The notes under the pieces are model-generated. The model did no database searches. It saw nothing but the letters and a program-made list of their open reading frames with translations, and was not told the origin of the DNA. 64,000 bases of DNA from contig NZ_CH672427.1 of NCBI RefSeq assembly GCF_000153205.1, positions 1,332,695 to 1,396,694 on the forward strand, given 5' to 3'. How positions within the stretch are numbered: position 1 is the first letter of the stretch; each line of letters starts with the position of its first letter. Shown here piece after piece: positions 33,830 through 43,070 of the stretch. A program made the position numbers and the translations under genes. Source of the DNA: Nitrococcus mobilis Nb-231 (lineage in GTDB: Bacteria; Pseudomonadota; Gammaproteobacteria; Nitrococcales; Nitrococcaceae).

Positions 33830-35830
33830 CTAAACCTCCACCTTCAGGGTGCCGTCGTCGCCTCGATTCAAGCGCAGCACGATGAACTCGATGGGTTCGC
33901 TCAGCGCCACGCCAATCTCGGCGACCATCTGTCCGGCATCGACCACCCGGGGCGGATTGGTCTCGGCGCTGCAGCGCACGAAAAAGGCCTCCTCTTCGGT
34001 GGCGCCGGTGAAGGCCCCGGCCTGGTAGAGCTGGCGCAGGAACAGTCGCAGCAGGTTACGCACGTCCGCCCACAGACGGGGACCGTTGGGCTCGAACACC
34101 ATCCAATGGGTCTGCTGCTCCAGAGTCCGGCGCAGCATCAGGAGCAACCGGCAGACGCTCAACTGGCGGTAGCGGAGGTCCCTGGACAGCGTGCGGGCCG
34201 CCGTGAGCCGCACACCGTCACGCTCCCGGAGGTAGACGTTGATGCCAAGCAGATGCAGCTCGTCATGACGAGCCGGCGAGACGCGGTCGAGCACATCCAC
34301 CACGCCGGTGGCCATTGCATTGGCGGGGCCGTGAGACAAGCCGAACAGCCGTTCCTGATTGGCGATGATGCCAGCGGCCACAGCCGCCGGATTGAGAGAG
34401 AGCAAGGCGTCACGACGATCATCGGCACGGGCGATCCGCAGCCAAGGGTGATAAGCCGCTGCGAAGGAAGAGCGGAACCGCGCCCGCCAACGCATAATCT
34501 GCCGCTGGCCCAGCCCTGGGGGCACGTCCAGCAAGACGAGGAAGCGACGCAATGTGCCAGCGAGCTCCACGAGCCGTGCCTGCAGGCTTATGATCTCCTC
34601 CAGTTCGCCTGGCAATCGGGGGTCGCGAAGCAGTCCGCTCAGCTCCGGTGGCGCACTCTCCTGCTCTCCGGGCAAGGGAGGATCCACGCAGAGCTCAAAG
34701 CGAGGGCCCGCTAGGGACGGCTCTTCCAGCACCGCCTCAGTCGTAGGCAGCGGCTCGGGCACATAGAGATCAGGCACCACAACGCTGGCCAGGTCAGGCA
34801 GCTGTACCAGCGCGTGGACACCGGCGCCCGGCTGTTCATCGCCCAACGTCCAGTCCCTGTCTAAGAAGTCATCGGGAACAATTTCCGGATAGTAATCTTC
34901 GCCGCCCTTGAACTCTTCCGCTTCAGCGGCTGTGAGATCCGGACTGTCGGGGACAATATGGCCATCGACCCAGCTGGCCCCGGGCAGCAGCAGCTCAGAC
35001 TCGAGCGTCAGCACGGCGGCCAGCCAGCGAGGGTGCGAGGAAGACAGCCCAAGCCGCTCGTGATGCTCCACGCGCCCATCGCCGTCGTCGACAGTCAGCA
35101 CCCCTTCGACAATCTCGGCGGCCTCGGGACCTTCCACGAGGGGCTGATCGAGAGTGATACGAAGGTGTTCTAGGCCAGCATCCCCCCGCCCTTCGCGCCG
35201 AATCAGCGCCGCGAAGCGCAGGACATGGGCACCGCCGCCCAGCCTCAGGCGCAGCAGCGAACCGGCCGGCAGCCGTTCATCCGCATCGACAATGAGTTCC
35301 CGGACGGTGGCTTCTTGGAAGCTCAGCGGAGTCCTGCTGTAGGTCAGCGTGGCTGCCAGCGCGTTGCCCCAGGTCCCGGGATTACGGGCAGCAAAGTAAG
35401 GTGTCACTCCTGCCGAGACCTTGACGCCGTGCAGCTCCCCAGTAGCGGCGCCCCGGGCTGGGTCGACCACCGGAGCGACGATCCGCACCACGTAAGCCTT
35501 GCGCCCTCCTTGGTCGAAGAAGGCGGCAACGGCGTAGGGCAGTCGGCCGGGCCCCTCGAAGCCACCGTAAAGCCGGCGGTAATCTGCAAAACTCTCCACC
35601 GCCACGGCGATGGAGCGGCGGCGTTGCTGCAGCAGCGCCGTCCAGGGACGATCCGGCCGAGCGTCGTCCAGCGCCACCTCCCACGCCGGCCCGCGGGGAG
35701 CGACACCGACGAAGGCGCAGACATCCATCGGCACGCCCGTCAGAGGCGGCGGCGAGGTCTCCGGGCGCAGGTAGACCCCAGGCGCCCCTAGCGCGAGCGG
35801 CGTGCTCAGCACCGGTTGCCTACTCCTCAT
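33830..35830 (-). CDS. eCIS contractile sheath protein 2
   Basis: 666-aa sheath subunit. It starts near ALGAPGVYLRPETSPPPLTG and AFVGVAPRGPAW, and ends with the conserved C-terminal sheath domain (LEQQTHWMVFEPNGPRLWAD, LYQAGAFTGATEEEAFFVRC). Compared with sheath 1 it carries a longer, acidic central insertion (FKGGEDYYPEIVPDDFLDRD) likely exposed on the particle surface. The ATG at 35830 overlaps the tube 1 stop by 11 bases; the longer upstream frame overlaps tube 1 and is not sheath-like. Confidence 0.93.
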   Translation of the reverse strand: MRSRQPVLSTPLALGAPGVYLRPETSPPPLTGVPMDVCAFVGVAPRGPAWEVALDDARPDRPWTALLQQRRRSIAVAVESFADYRRLYGGFEGPGRLPYAVAAFFDQGGRKAYVVRIVAPVVDPARGAATGELHGVKVSAGVTPYFAARNPGTWGNALAATLTYSRTPLSFQEATVRELIVDADERLPAGSLLRLRLGGGAHVLRFAALIRREGRGDAGLEHLRITLDQPLVEGPEAAEIVEGVLTVDDGDGRVEHHERLGLSSSHPRWLAAVLTLESELLLPGASWVDGHIVPDSPDLTAAEAEEFKGGEDYYPEIVPDDFLDRDWTLGDEQPGAGVHALVQLPDLASVVVPDLYVPEPLPTTEAVLEEPSLAGPRFELCVDPPLPGEQESAPPELSGLLRDPRLPGELEEIISLQARLVELAGTLRRFLVLLDVPPGLGQRQIMRWRARFRSSFAAAYHPWLRIARADDRRDALLSLNPAAVAAGIIANQERLFGLSHGPANAMATGVVDVLDRVSPARHDELHLLGINVYLRERDGVRLTAARTLSRDLRYRQLSVCRLLLMLRRTLEQQTHWMVFEPNGPRLWADVRNLLRLFLRQLYQAGAFTGATEEEAFFVRCSAETNPPRVVDAGQMVAEIGVALSEPIEFIVLRLNRGDDGTLKVEV

Positions 35831-36284
35831 AGGTAACGTCGTCAGCACAGAGCACCAGCTCTTCCATCGCCACCTCGGTGCCGCCCTTACCCGCCAATGT
35901 CGGGCCGGTCCACTTCTTGGGCTGTGCATTGCGAAGTACCCAGCTTGATACCGGCTCGCGGGCCTCATCCAACAGGGTGATGGTGACCGAGCGGGGGTCG
36001 TGGTGGCCCTCGCGTTGTGCCTGGATCCAGGCGAACAGGTCAAGGGAGCCGACCAGACCGCGTTTGAGCGTTACGTCTCCGACCTTGTATGAGTTGGGGA
36101 TCTTGCGCACCGCGTTGAATCTCTCGTTGCCGTTGCGGTACTCGGCGTATTGGACCTCCGTGTCGAGGCCGCTCGCATCCGAGAAGCCGCCGATAATCGT
36201 GCCCTCGGAACCGTCACCCTGTTCGCCGCCGAGGGCCACGATAAAGTTGAACGCGCTGTAGGCGTTCTCACGAAAGACTGGCAT
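35820..36284 (-). CDS. eCIS inner tube protein 1 (Afp1-like)
   Basis: 154-aa major tube candidate. AYSAFNFIVALGG and GGFSDASGLDTEVQYAEYRN are typical of the Hcp/gp19 tube fold, as is VTLKRGLVGSLDLFAWIQAQ. It polymerises as stacked hexameric rings forming the inner conduit. The gene is 12 bp downstream of sheath 1 with AGGAGG before the ATG, and overlaps sheath 2. Confidence 0.94.
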   Translation of the reverse strand: MPVFRENAYSAFNFIVALGGEQGDGSEGTIIGGFSDASGLDTEVQYAEYRNGNERFNAVRKIPNSYKVGDVTLKRGLVGSLDLFAWIQAQREGHHDPRSVTITLLDEAREPVSSWVLRNAQPKKWTGPTLAGKGGTEVAMEELVLCADDVTYEE

Positions 36285-36296
36285 GGTTCACCTCCT

Positions 36297-38123
36297 CTAG
36301 GCCCGGGCATCCGCTGTCCACTGGCCGATGCGAAAGATCACAAACTCTGCCGGCTTGGTGGGTGCGAGGCCAATCAAACAGATCAGGCGGCCAAAATCGA
36401 GGTCGTTCTGGGTCATGGTGGTACGGTCGCAGCGCACGAAAAACGCTTCTTTTGGGGTGGCGCCCATCAGCGCTCCCTGCCTCCAAAGCACTAACAGGAA
36501 ATCCTCGACAGTTCGGCGGATATTGGCCCACAGCCGGCGATTGTTCGGCTCGAACACCGCCCACTGGGTACCGACGTCGATAGAGCGCTCGATGAAGATG
36601 AACAACCGCCGCACGTTGACGTAACGCCACTCGGGGTCGGAGCTGATGGTTCTCGCACCCCACACCCGGTGTCCGCGCCCTTCGAAAAAGCGCAAGGCAT
36701 TGATACCCTCGGGATTCAGCACCTCCTGACGCGGCGTGTTGATATTGGCCTCGAAGCGGGTCAGGCCGCGCACCACCTCATTGGCGGGCGCCTTGTGCAC
36801 CCCACGGGTAATGTCCGTGCGGGCATAAATCCCAGCCACGAATCCCGAAGGCGGCAACAGCAATGGCTTCGGTGGCGCCCCCTGGGCGGGCCGCTCGGTG
36901 GGATCAAGGGTCACGATCCAAGGGTGGTAGAGGGCGGCCCGCTTGCTGTCGAACTTGCCGCGAAACTCGCGGATCTTGTTCATGGAGCTGTTTCTCGGAC
37001 CGTCGAGAATGGCGATGCGGTAGCGAAGCTTGTCGGCGTGGCTGATCAGATGCTGGGCCGCCAGTTGGCTCTTGTCTTCGTTCTCCAAGGCACCAATGTC
37101 AGGTGCAAAGACGATCGCGATGTCTTCCACTTCCCCCAAGGCCGGTAGACCGGTGGCCTTTATCTCGGGGTGATCGGGATCGGCTTCTTTGCCCTTCAGG
37201 TCCGCCGGCTCGATTACTGCGCCATCGTTACCCTTATCCAAGCGCGGGTTGGGATTCTGCTGGAGCGCCACCATAAGACGGGCAGGCTCGAACTGATCGC
37301 TGCTATCCGGCTCCCAATGCAGCCAAACCATGGCGTCTTGGTCCTCGGGATCATCCCGGTCTAGGATCCTACCGATGTAGCGTCGCTGCAGGGTCGAAGT
37401 CTCCAACCCTTCATAGGTGTCGACCCGCTCTGCGTTCACTGTGACCTGCACCCGCAGAGTAACCAGCTGGAGCACGGCACCAGCCGATAGCGGGGATTTA
37501 GACGTATCCGCCTGCACAAGCATTTGGACCCCGTCATCTACCGTGACTACCCGTAAGTTCTCTGCGACCAGATTATCCGGGGGCTCGCTGCCCTCGGGGA
37601 TTAGTTCTACCACGGCGCCGTCGCGAGCCAAGGGAGCCCGAACCACGTGGGTATCCTCGTCCTCTACGGCGACGGTCTTGGTGCGAATTGGCTCGACCTT
37701 TACAAGAACGTCGCCCATCTTGCCCGGCCAGCGCGCCTTCCAGGTGGCGGTGGCGTTGCCCCCCACCGAGACCTGGCGGTAGGCGACGCCCGCCTCCTCA
37801 CCTCCCCCCTCGGCTTTCGTGAAGACTCGCGACACATAGAGCCGCTTGCCGCCGTTTTCGAAGAAGGCCCGAGCCGCGTGGGCCACGTAAGGCAGCCGCC
37901 CCCCCTCTACCTCTAGTGGCTCCAAGCCGCCGTAGACGCGCTCGAATTCCGTGAAGCTGGTAATGAGGCGAGGCTCGCAGGTGCTCGGCCCACCCGGGTA
38001 GTAGACCGGTCCCCAATGAGTCATTCCGGCAACCCCTGTGGTGCTGGTGGGCACCCCCTCGATGGATTTCGAGCGGAAGCTGACCTCTTCGACAAATACA
38101 CCCGGCGCAAGATACTCGGGCAT
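36297..38123 (-). CDS. eCIS contractile sheath protein 1 (Afp2-like)
   Basis: 608-aa sheath subunit. MPEYLAPGVFVEEVSFRSKS followed by IEGVPTSTTGVAGMTHWGPV is the canonical N-terminus; the C-terminal sheath domain is conserved (IDVGTQWAVFEPNNRRLWAN, RQGALMGATPKEAFFVRCDR). The ATG at 38123 is fixed by this signature; codons upstream overlap the intergenic gap and next gene. It is the probable main sheath because it resembles the compact sheath of other eCIS and lies next to tube 1. Confidence 0.95.
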   Translation of the reverse strand: MPEYLAPGVFVEEVSFRSKSIEGVPTSTTGVAGMTHWGPVYYPGGPSTCEPRLITSFTEFERVYGGLEPLEVEGGRLPYVAHAARAFFENGGKRLYVSRVFTKAEGGGEEAGVAYRQVSVGGNATATWKARWPGKMGDVLVKVEPIRTKTVAVEDEDTHVVRAPLARDGAVVELIPEGSEPPDNLVAENLRVVTVDDGVQMLVQADTSKSPLSAGAVLQLVTLRVQVTVNAERVDTYEGLETSTLQRRYIGRILDRDDPEDQDAMVWLHWEPDSSDQFEPARLMVALQQNPNPRLDKGNDGAVIEPADLKGKEADPDHPEIKATGLPALGEVEDIAIVFAPDIGALENEDKSQLAAQHLISHADKLRYRIAILDGPRNSSMNKIREFRGKFDSKRAALYHPWIVTLDPTERPAQGAPPKPLLLPPSGFVAGIYARTDITRGVHKAPANEVVRGLTRFEANINTPRQEVLNPEGINALRFFEGRGHRVWGARTISSDPEWRYVNVRRLFIFIERSIDVGTQWAVFEPNNRRLWANIRRTVEDFLLVLWRQGALMGATPKEAFFVRCDRTTMTQNDLDFGRLICLIGLAPTKPAEFVIFRIGQWTADARA

Positions 38124-38148
38124 CGCACGTCTCCTCTGCAATGCGGGT

Positions 38149-39000
38149 TCACGGTAGCGTGAAGACGAAATTTTCCTCCTCAATACCGGTACGCAGCCGA
38201 CCCAGCCGAAATGAAACGATCCGACTGGCTGAGGCGGCCGCCACGTAACCCTCAGGCCTGCTCCCACCTGCCGAAACCGGATCGTCCTCGCCAGGCGTTG
38301 GCGCCAACTCCAAGGACAGATCCCAGAACGGGTCTTGGTCCGGCAGATCGGTCGGGATCGGCGCTGGGGGAGTTTCAGGGCCGAACACGTCCACCCGTAC
38401 CTCCAGATCGCGCCCGGTGAATTCGCTCGCGGGCGCGGCCCCGGGTGCGAGCAGGAGCAGAAACTCGCCGCGATCATCGCCCTGGGCCCGGCCTACCAGA
38501 GTTTCTGTATCCGGCAGCCACGCCTCGATTCGCGCCCAGCGCATCGGTTTGTCACTGCGCAGAACCCGGCCGCGCAAACCCGTGGCCCGCTCGCTCACGT
38601 CGTAGGCCGCTCCGGGGAAGAGCACCGGCCGGCGCACGCGGTGGGTATAGGGTTGGGACTCGGCCACTTCTTGACTAAGTAAAGGCAGGCGAAACCGGCG
38701 CGGTACATAGCGGCGAACATGGTCGTAGATCCGCAAGTCCACGTGATCGGCGAGGGACGGGTGATACAGCAGCACGTGCAGAGCCGAATCATGCCGGTTG
38801 ACGCGGGCGTGCACGTCACCAGGCCGAACCGGACGTCGGTAGGGATCGGTCGGATTTGCCAGATGCCTGGGCAGGGGCCGCTCAAGCTCCACCCGCACCG
38901 GGTGAGCAAGGCGACCGCCGCGGAGGGCGTCCAGCGGCTCCAGCCCCAGCGCGAGGCGGTGGACGCTTTCCGTATATGCGCTGGCGAGGAACTCGTTCAT
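38149..39000 (-). CDS. eCIS-associated protein with carboxypeptidase-regulatory-like domain
   Basis: 283-aa protein. The N-terminal half (HVLLYHPSLADHVDLRIYDH, VRRYVPRRFRLPL) is unassigned. The middle (LRGRVLRSDKPMRWARIEAW ... DDRGEFLLLLAPGA) reads like a transthyretin/carboxypeptidase-regulatory beta-sandwich. Its start overlaps the DUF4255 stop by 4 bases, so the two are coupled. In other loci a comparable domain follows DUF4255 within cap-type proteins, so this may be a split-off partner of the cap. That is inference. Confidence 0.68.
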   Translation of the reverse strand: MNEFLASAYTESVHRLALGLEPLDALRGGRLAHPVRVELERPLPRHLANPTDPYRRPVRPGDVHARVNRHDSALHVLLYHPSLADHVDLRIYDHVRRYVPRRFRLPLLSQEVAESQPYTHRVRRPVLFPGAAYDVSERATGLRGRVLRSDKPMRWARIEAWLPDTETLVGRAQGDDRGEFLLLLAPGAAPASEFTGRDLEVRVDVFGPETPPAPIPTDLPDQDPFWDLSLELAPTPGEDDPVSAGGSRPEGYVAAASASRIVSFRLGRLRTGIEEENFVFTLP

Positions 39001-39596
39001 GGCGCCAACGAGGGCTTCGAGCCCGTAATCGCGCTGGTGACCGGCGGCGCAACAGCAGCCCTGCGTTCGTCGATACGAATGATACGCACCATGTAGGAGA
39101 CGCTGAGCTTGTAATCGGCGGGTAGAGAATCGAAGGTTCGCATGACGTCCTCAGTGCTGAGATTTTCTAGGCAGATCTGGACAGCCTCGTTGGGCGACCA
39201 ACCTGTCGCGTTGTCCACCAGCAGTGGACCGCTGAGGATAGGGCTGCTGTCCAGAGCCTGCATGGCACGGCCTAGGATGCGCTGCTCGAAGGTCGCATTA
39301 GCCGCCCAGGGTGTGAGGAGAAAGTGTAGGTCTAACGGGAGATGGGACCGCCCCTGCTGATGGCCCACGGCACTCCAGGCCGGTCGCATGGTCTCGTTGT
39401 AGCCCACGCGGAAGAGAAAGATCGACAGTGCCGGGGCGACGATGACGGTTGCTTGGTTGCTGGGGACCAAATCCTCAGTACGAGCCAAGACAGCGCTGGT
39501 GTGGTTGCCGGGCACCGGCTCGTCCTCGTCGAAACTCAGATTGAGGAACCGGACCATGCTCTCTCCCACCGCCGCGACGGCCTGAAAATCCGCCAT
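38997..39596 (-). CDS. DUF4255 (Pvc16 N-terminal) tail-terminator/cap protein
   Basis: 199-aa DUF4255 protein, first gene of the eCIS operon. VAAVGESMVRFLNLSFDEDE, VAPALSIFLFRVGYNETMRP and LPLDLHFLLTPWAANATFEQ are family hallmarks. Homologues cap the end of the tube and sheath and stop polymerisation. AGGAG stands 7 bases before the ATG, the best ribosome-binding site of the operon start. The operon promoter should lie within 39597-39960. Confidence 0.9.
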   Translation of the reverse strand: MADFQAVAAVGESMVRFLNLSFDEDEPVPGNHTSAVLARTEDLVPSNQATVIVAPALSIFLFRVGYNETMRPAWSAVGHQQGRSHLPLDLHFLLTPWAANATFEQRILGRAMQALDSSPILSGPLLVDNATGWSPNEAVQICLENLSTEDVMRTFDSLPADYKLSVSYMVRIIRIDERRAAVAPPVTSAITGSKPSLAP

Positions 39597-39961
39597 TATT
39601 GCTCTCCTATCCCCGGCTACATTCGGCTTGAGGCGTCTGCTATAAACGCTTTTATTTAGCGCCTTTCAGTACTATCCGTGACTCCACAACTCTCCTGTAA
39701 TACTGCCTATAATGTCGCTTTCCATAAGCTGTTTTTCAGGTCAAGACAACCTCTAAAATTCATCTATTATCGTTTGTTTCAGCGGAATCGTGCCATACTT
39801 CATTTCATATTGGCTGACTGATTCTTGACTGTTTCCACAAACGCCTCAGCATAGATCGCGCACTCCATTGCCGAGAGAGGGGGGCACTTTTTCAGTGCCA
39901 ACCCTTAGCGCTATTGGGTATTGAACCGGTGGGGCAATGCGTGCCGGTAACAGCTTCCATA

Positions 39962-40237
39962 TCAATCGGTGTGGTTCATGTTTACCACAACACGAATCTC
40001 GTCGAGCTTGCTGCGGTTTAAGCGATATCTTCGCTTCTGCGCAACCGCTTGTTTCTCCGTTACAAGCCCTCTCCCAACGAGCTCGGCGAGAGCAGCACGC
40101 ACGTCTTCCACTGTCCATTCGACCTTTTGCCGTGCAAGTCACCAATCCGCGATTCCCTCCGCCGCGTCTTCGGCATCCTGATTTTTCTGCAAGTGCGCAA
40201 GGATTTCCCTGGCAATTGGGGAGCATGGCTGTGTCAC
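39962..40237 (-). pseudogene. Small winged-helix-like protein interrupted by an in-frame TGA
   Basis: A 92-codon minus-strand frame from GTG 40237 to TGA 39962 has one internal TGA at 40139-40141. Before it the product reads ILAHLQKNQDAEDAAEGIAD then W; after it LARQKVEWTVEDVRAALAEL, then RGLVTEKQAVAQKRRYRLNR. The whole resembles small winged-helix proteins with an IADWWL-type centre, so the TGA most likely replaces TGG. It sits 365 bp upstream of the eCIS operon on the same strand and may have been a regulator. I cannot name the family. Readthrough or selenocysteine is not supported by any visible element. Confidence 0.6.
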
Positions 40238-40780
40238 CGTATATGCCGTTCTTAGAAATCGCTAAATAGTGGAATGCAATATTAGTGCCAGCTTGAGAAG
40301 CTCATTACTAAGGAATGCGTTGAAAGAGCCACGCCAGGATACCTCATAACGTATTGTTGCTACGTAAAATTATGGCAGATCGATATGTGGCTATTTCAAC
40401 AACCGCCTTAGTACTGCTTGGATACGACTACGACACTCGGATTTAATTATCCTATCTGGGTATGTATTTATCTCGCAGCTCGATGCCAACACAGCAACAG
40501 CTTTCTTTGGCTGCTAGGACATTTTTTTCCTACCGTTGCGATGTTTTGTCCTAGAAGAAAATAATGATGCAGGGCGTCACACCGACTGATTGGCACTACA
40601 GACCGAGCGAGATGCAGGGGCAATTCCTCTCACTGACACGGCCGGAGCGAGGGCTCACGGCTATCTTACTAAGACTTTAGGAGGCACACTGTATTGACCT
40701 GAGCGATGTCCGCCAGCCTAAGATCGCAGACAGCCGCCAGTAGAGCTTCGTGTGGTACGCGCAGAAGGAGATACATCGCA
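40238..40780. other. Intergenic region between eCIS block and C1 genes
   Basis: No gene is supported. It contains the second 41-bp quasi-palindrome (40514-40554) and the promoter region of the formaldehyde genes. An AT-rich stretch at 40300-40480 separates the eCIS side from the C1 side. Confidence 0.45.
40514..40554. repeat. 41-bp quasi-palindromic repeat, copy B
   Basis: CTAGGACA and TGTCCTAG bound a centre with seven T and TTGCGAT. It has the same length and orientation as copy A at 2527-2567, with about three differences. Copies A and B bracket the eCIS region and its neighbouring toxin-antitoxin and RAYT genes. Confidence 0.65.
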
Positions 40781-41890
40781 GTGGAAATCCGTGCAGCGAT
40801 AGCAACTGCGGCAAAACAGCCGCTAACCGTCGAGACGGTGACGCTCGACGGCCCCAAGGCCGGGGAAGTGCTGGTCGAAATCAAGGCTACCGGCGTGTGC
40901 CATACGGACGAGTTCACTCGCTCGGGGGCTGACCCCGAAGGCCTGTTCCCGTCCATCCTCGGCCACGAAGGCGCCGGCATCGTCGCGGAGATCGGCCCCG
41001 AGGTCAAATCGCTCAAGCCCGGGGATCACGTCATCCCCTTGTACATTCCCGAATGCCGGCAGTGCGAATTCTGCCTCAGCGGCAAGACCAACCTCTGCGG
41101 GGCCATTCGCGCCACCCAAGGTCGCGGCGTCATGCCCGATGGCACCAGTCGCTTTTCGCGCAACGGCGCGATGATCCACCATTACATGGGATCCTCCACC
41201 TTCGCCAACTACACTGTGGTGCCGGAGATCGCGCTGGCCAAAATTCGCGCTGATGCCCCGTTCGAAAAGGTCTGCTATATCGGCTGCGGCGTTACAACCG
41301 GCATCGGAGCCGTGATCAACACCGCGAAAGTCGAGCCCGGCGATAATGTGGTGGTATTCGGCTTGGGCGGAATCGGGCTCAATGTAATCCAAGGCGCCCG
41401 TATGGCCGGCGCCGATTTGATCATCGGCGTGGACATCAATCCGGACAAGCGCCAATTAGCCGAGCAATTCGGCATGACTCATTTCGTCAACCCAAAAGAG
41501 GTCGAGGGCGATTTGGTGCCTTATCTCGTCTCGCTCACAAAGGGCGGGGCCGATTACAGTTTCGAATGTATAGGCAATACCAAGTTAATGCGTCAGGCTC
41601 TCGAGTGCTGCCACAAGGGCTGGGGAACCAGCATCATCATTGGGGTGGCTGGCGCCGGTGAAGAGATCAGTACCCGACCCTTCCAACTCGTCACCGGTCG
41701 GGTATGGAAAGGAAGCGCCTTCGGCGGCGCCAAAAGCCGCACCGACGTGCCGAAAATCGTCGACTGGTATATGGAAGGTAAAATCAACATTGATGATTTG
41801 ATCACCCATGTCATGCCGTTGGAGCGCATCAACGAGGCTTTCGAACTGATGCACAAGGGTGAGTCCATCCGCAGCGTTATCCGATTCTAA
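40781..41890 (+). CDS. frmA: S-(hydroxymethyl)glutathione dehydrogenase (class III alcohol dehydrogenase)
   Basis: 369-aa zinc- and NAD-dependent enzyme that oxidises S-(hydroxymethyl)glutathione, formed from formaldehyde and glutathione, to S-formylglutathione. Catalytic-zinc Cys is in [19 protein letters not shown] and His in LGHEGAGIV; the structural-zinc cysteines are in [20 protein letters not shown] binding is at [15 protein letters not shown]. The GTG at 40781 gives the standard VEIRAAIA start and length and has AAGGAG about 10 bases upstream; codons back to 40706 are not family-like. It is followed 86 bp later by fghA, making a complete glutathione-linked formaldehyde oxidation unit. 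Confidence 0.95.
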   Translation: MEIRAAIATAAKQPLTVETVTLDGPKAGEVLVEIKATGVCHTDEFTRSGADPEGLFPSILGHEGAGIVAEIGPEVKSLKPGDHVIPLYIPECRQCEFCLSGKTNLCGAIRATQGRGVMPDGTSRFSRNGAMIHHYMGSSTFANYTVVPEIALAKIRADAPFEKVCYIGCGVTTGIGAVINTAKVEPGDNVVVFGLGGIGLNVIQGARMAGADLIIGVDINPDKRQLAEQFGMTHFVNPKEVEGDLVPYLVSLTKGGADYSFECIGNTKLMRQALECCHKGWGTSIIIGVAGAGEEISTRPFQLVTGRVWKGSAFGGAKSRTDVPKIVDWYMEGKINIDDLITHVMPLERINEAFELMHKGESIRSVIRF

Positions 41891-41976
41891 GCGCCCCAGA
41901 GCGCATCATTGAAGCGCGCGGCGGGTAGAGGAAGCTTGCATGCCGACGAAGCGCCAGCACAGAGGAGCCTCTTCCG

Positions 41977-42855
41977 ATGACGAATGAGAATGTGGAGCTC
42001 AGCGAACGCCACCGCTGTTTCGGCGGGCAAGTCGAGTTTTATCGACATTGGTCCACCGCCTGTAACACACCGATGCGGTTCTCGATCTTCCTGCCGCCCC
42101 AGGCAGAGCACGGCAAGGTACCGGTGCTCTATTGGTTATCCGGACTCACCTGCACCGAAGAAAACTTCATAGAGAAATCCGGCGCCCAGCGCTACGCCGC
42201 CGAGCACGGGATTATGTTGGTGGCCCCGGATACGAGCCCGCGCGGACTGAATCTGCCGGGCGAGGACGATGCTTATGATTTCGGCAGCGGCGCCGGTTTC
42301 TACCTCAATGCGACCCAAGCGCCATGGAACGCCCACTACCGCATGTACGACTACGTCGTGGAGGAGCTGCCGGCACTGATCGCTAGCACCTTCCCCGCCG
42401 ACGTGCAACGCACCGGTGTATTCGGCCACTCCATGGGCGGCCATGGCGCGCTAACGGTGGCGCTGCGCAACCCCGAGCGCTATCGCTCGGTCTCGGCATT
42501 CGCCCCGATTTGCGCCCCAAGCCTCAGTCCCTGGGGAAAGAAAGCGTTCAGCGCGTATCTCGGCTCGGACGAGAGCACTTGGCAGAAATACAACGCACAC
42601 CACCTCGTACGAAGCACCGCCAGTCGGCTGCCTCTACTCGTCGATCAGGGAACAGCCGATCAATTCATCACGGAACAGCTCATGCCCTGGGAGCTGGAGA
42701 AAGCCTGCCGGGAGGTCGACTATCCGTTGACGTTGCGTTTTCAAGCCGGCTTTGACCACAGCTATTATTTCATAAGCACTTTCATGCGCGATCATCTGGC
42801 GTATCACGCGAGTGCGCTCGGTGTCGTAGGGGCGCGCCCTTGGACGGTTGCCTGA
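41977..42855 (+). CDS. fghA: S-formylglutathione hydrolase
   Basis: 292-aa esterase-D-family serine hydrolase that splits S-formylglutathione to formate and glutathione. The nucleophile is in GHSMGGHGALT, the Asp in LLVDQGTADQF and the His in GFDHSYYFISTF; the N-terminal LYWLSGLTCTEENFIEKSG is typical. GAGGAG-like sequence precedes the ATG. It acts directly after FrmA in the cytoplasm. A C-terminal fragment of this gene is duplicated at 44851-45024. Confidence 0.95.
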   Translation: MTNENVELSERHRCFGGQVEFYRHWSTACNTPMRFSIFLPPQAEHGKVPVLYWLSGLTCTEENFIEKSGAQRYAAEHGIMLVAPDTSPRGLNLPGEDDAYDFGSGAGFYLNATQAPWNAHYRMYDYVVEELPALIASTFPADVQRTGVFGHSMGGHGALTVALRNPERYRSVSAFAPICAPSLSPWGKKAFSAYLGSDESTWQKYNAHHLVRSTASRLPLLVDQGTADQFITEQLMPWELEKACREVDYPLTLRFQAGFDHSYYFISTFMRDHLAYHASALGVVGARPWTVA

Positions 42856-43070
42856 ATGGGATGTCTCCGCAGGCGGCAACACTGAGCAACTGGCCAGAAC
42901 TCGATCGTTGCAGAAAATCGCCACCAAATACAGCCCGGCCAACGAGGCGAACGTTCTAATCTATTTTCATTGCAAATTTTGAGCGATCGACCGACATAAC
43001 CGATGACAGAGGTCAGCTCTCGGCACAGATCTTCTTTGAAGACCCTGTATAGATAGGGTAGGAAATTACA

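Noticed and set aside
10232..39596. Prophage or tailocin
   Set aside because: No capsid, packaging, lysis, integrase or regulator genes; AAA+ ATPase, DUF4255 and DUF4157 are eCIS markers.
39660..39740. Sigma-70-like hexamers TTGTCT and TATGGA, 17 bases apart, upstream of the eCIS operon
   Set aside because: Only 4/6 and 3/6 matches to consensus; many random sites are as good.
39782..39795. Sigma-54-like TGGCACGATTCCGC upstream of the eCIS operon (minus strand)
   Set aside because: The GG to GC spacing is one base short of the strict sigma-54 requirement and the -12 element is poor.
40139..40141. In-frame TGA as a selenocysteine codon
   Set aside because: No SECIS-like hairpin was recognised downstream and a TGG to TGA change explains it more simply.
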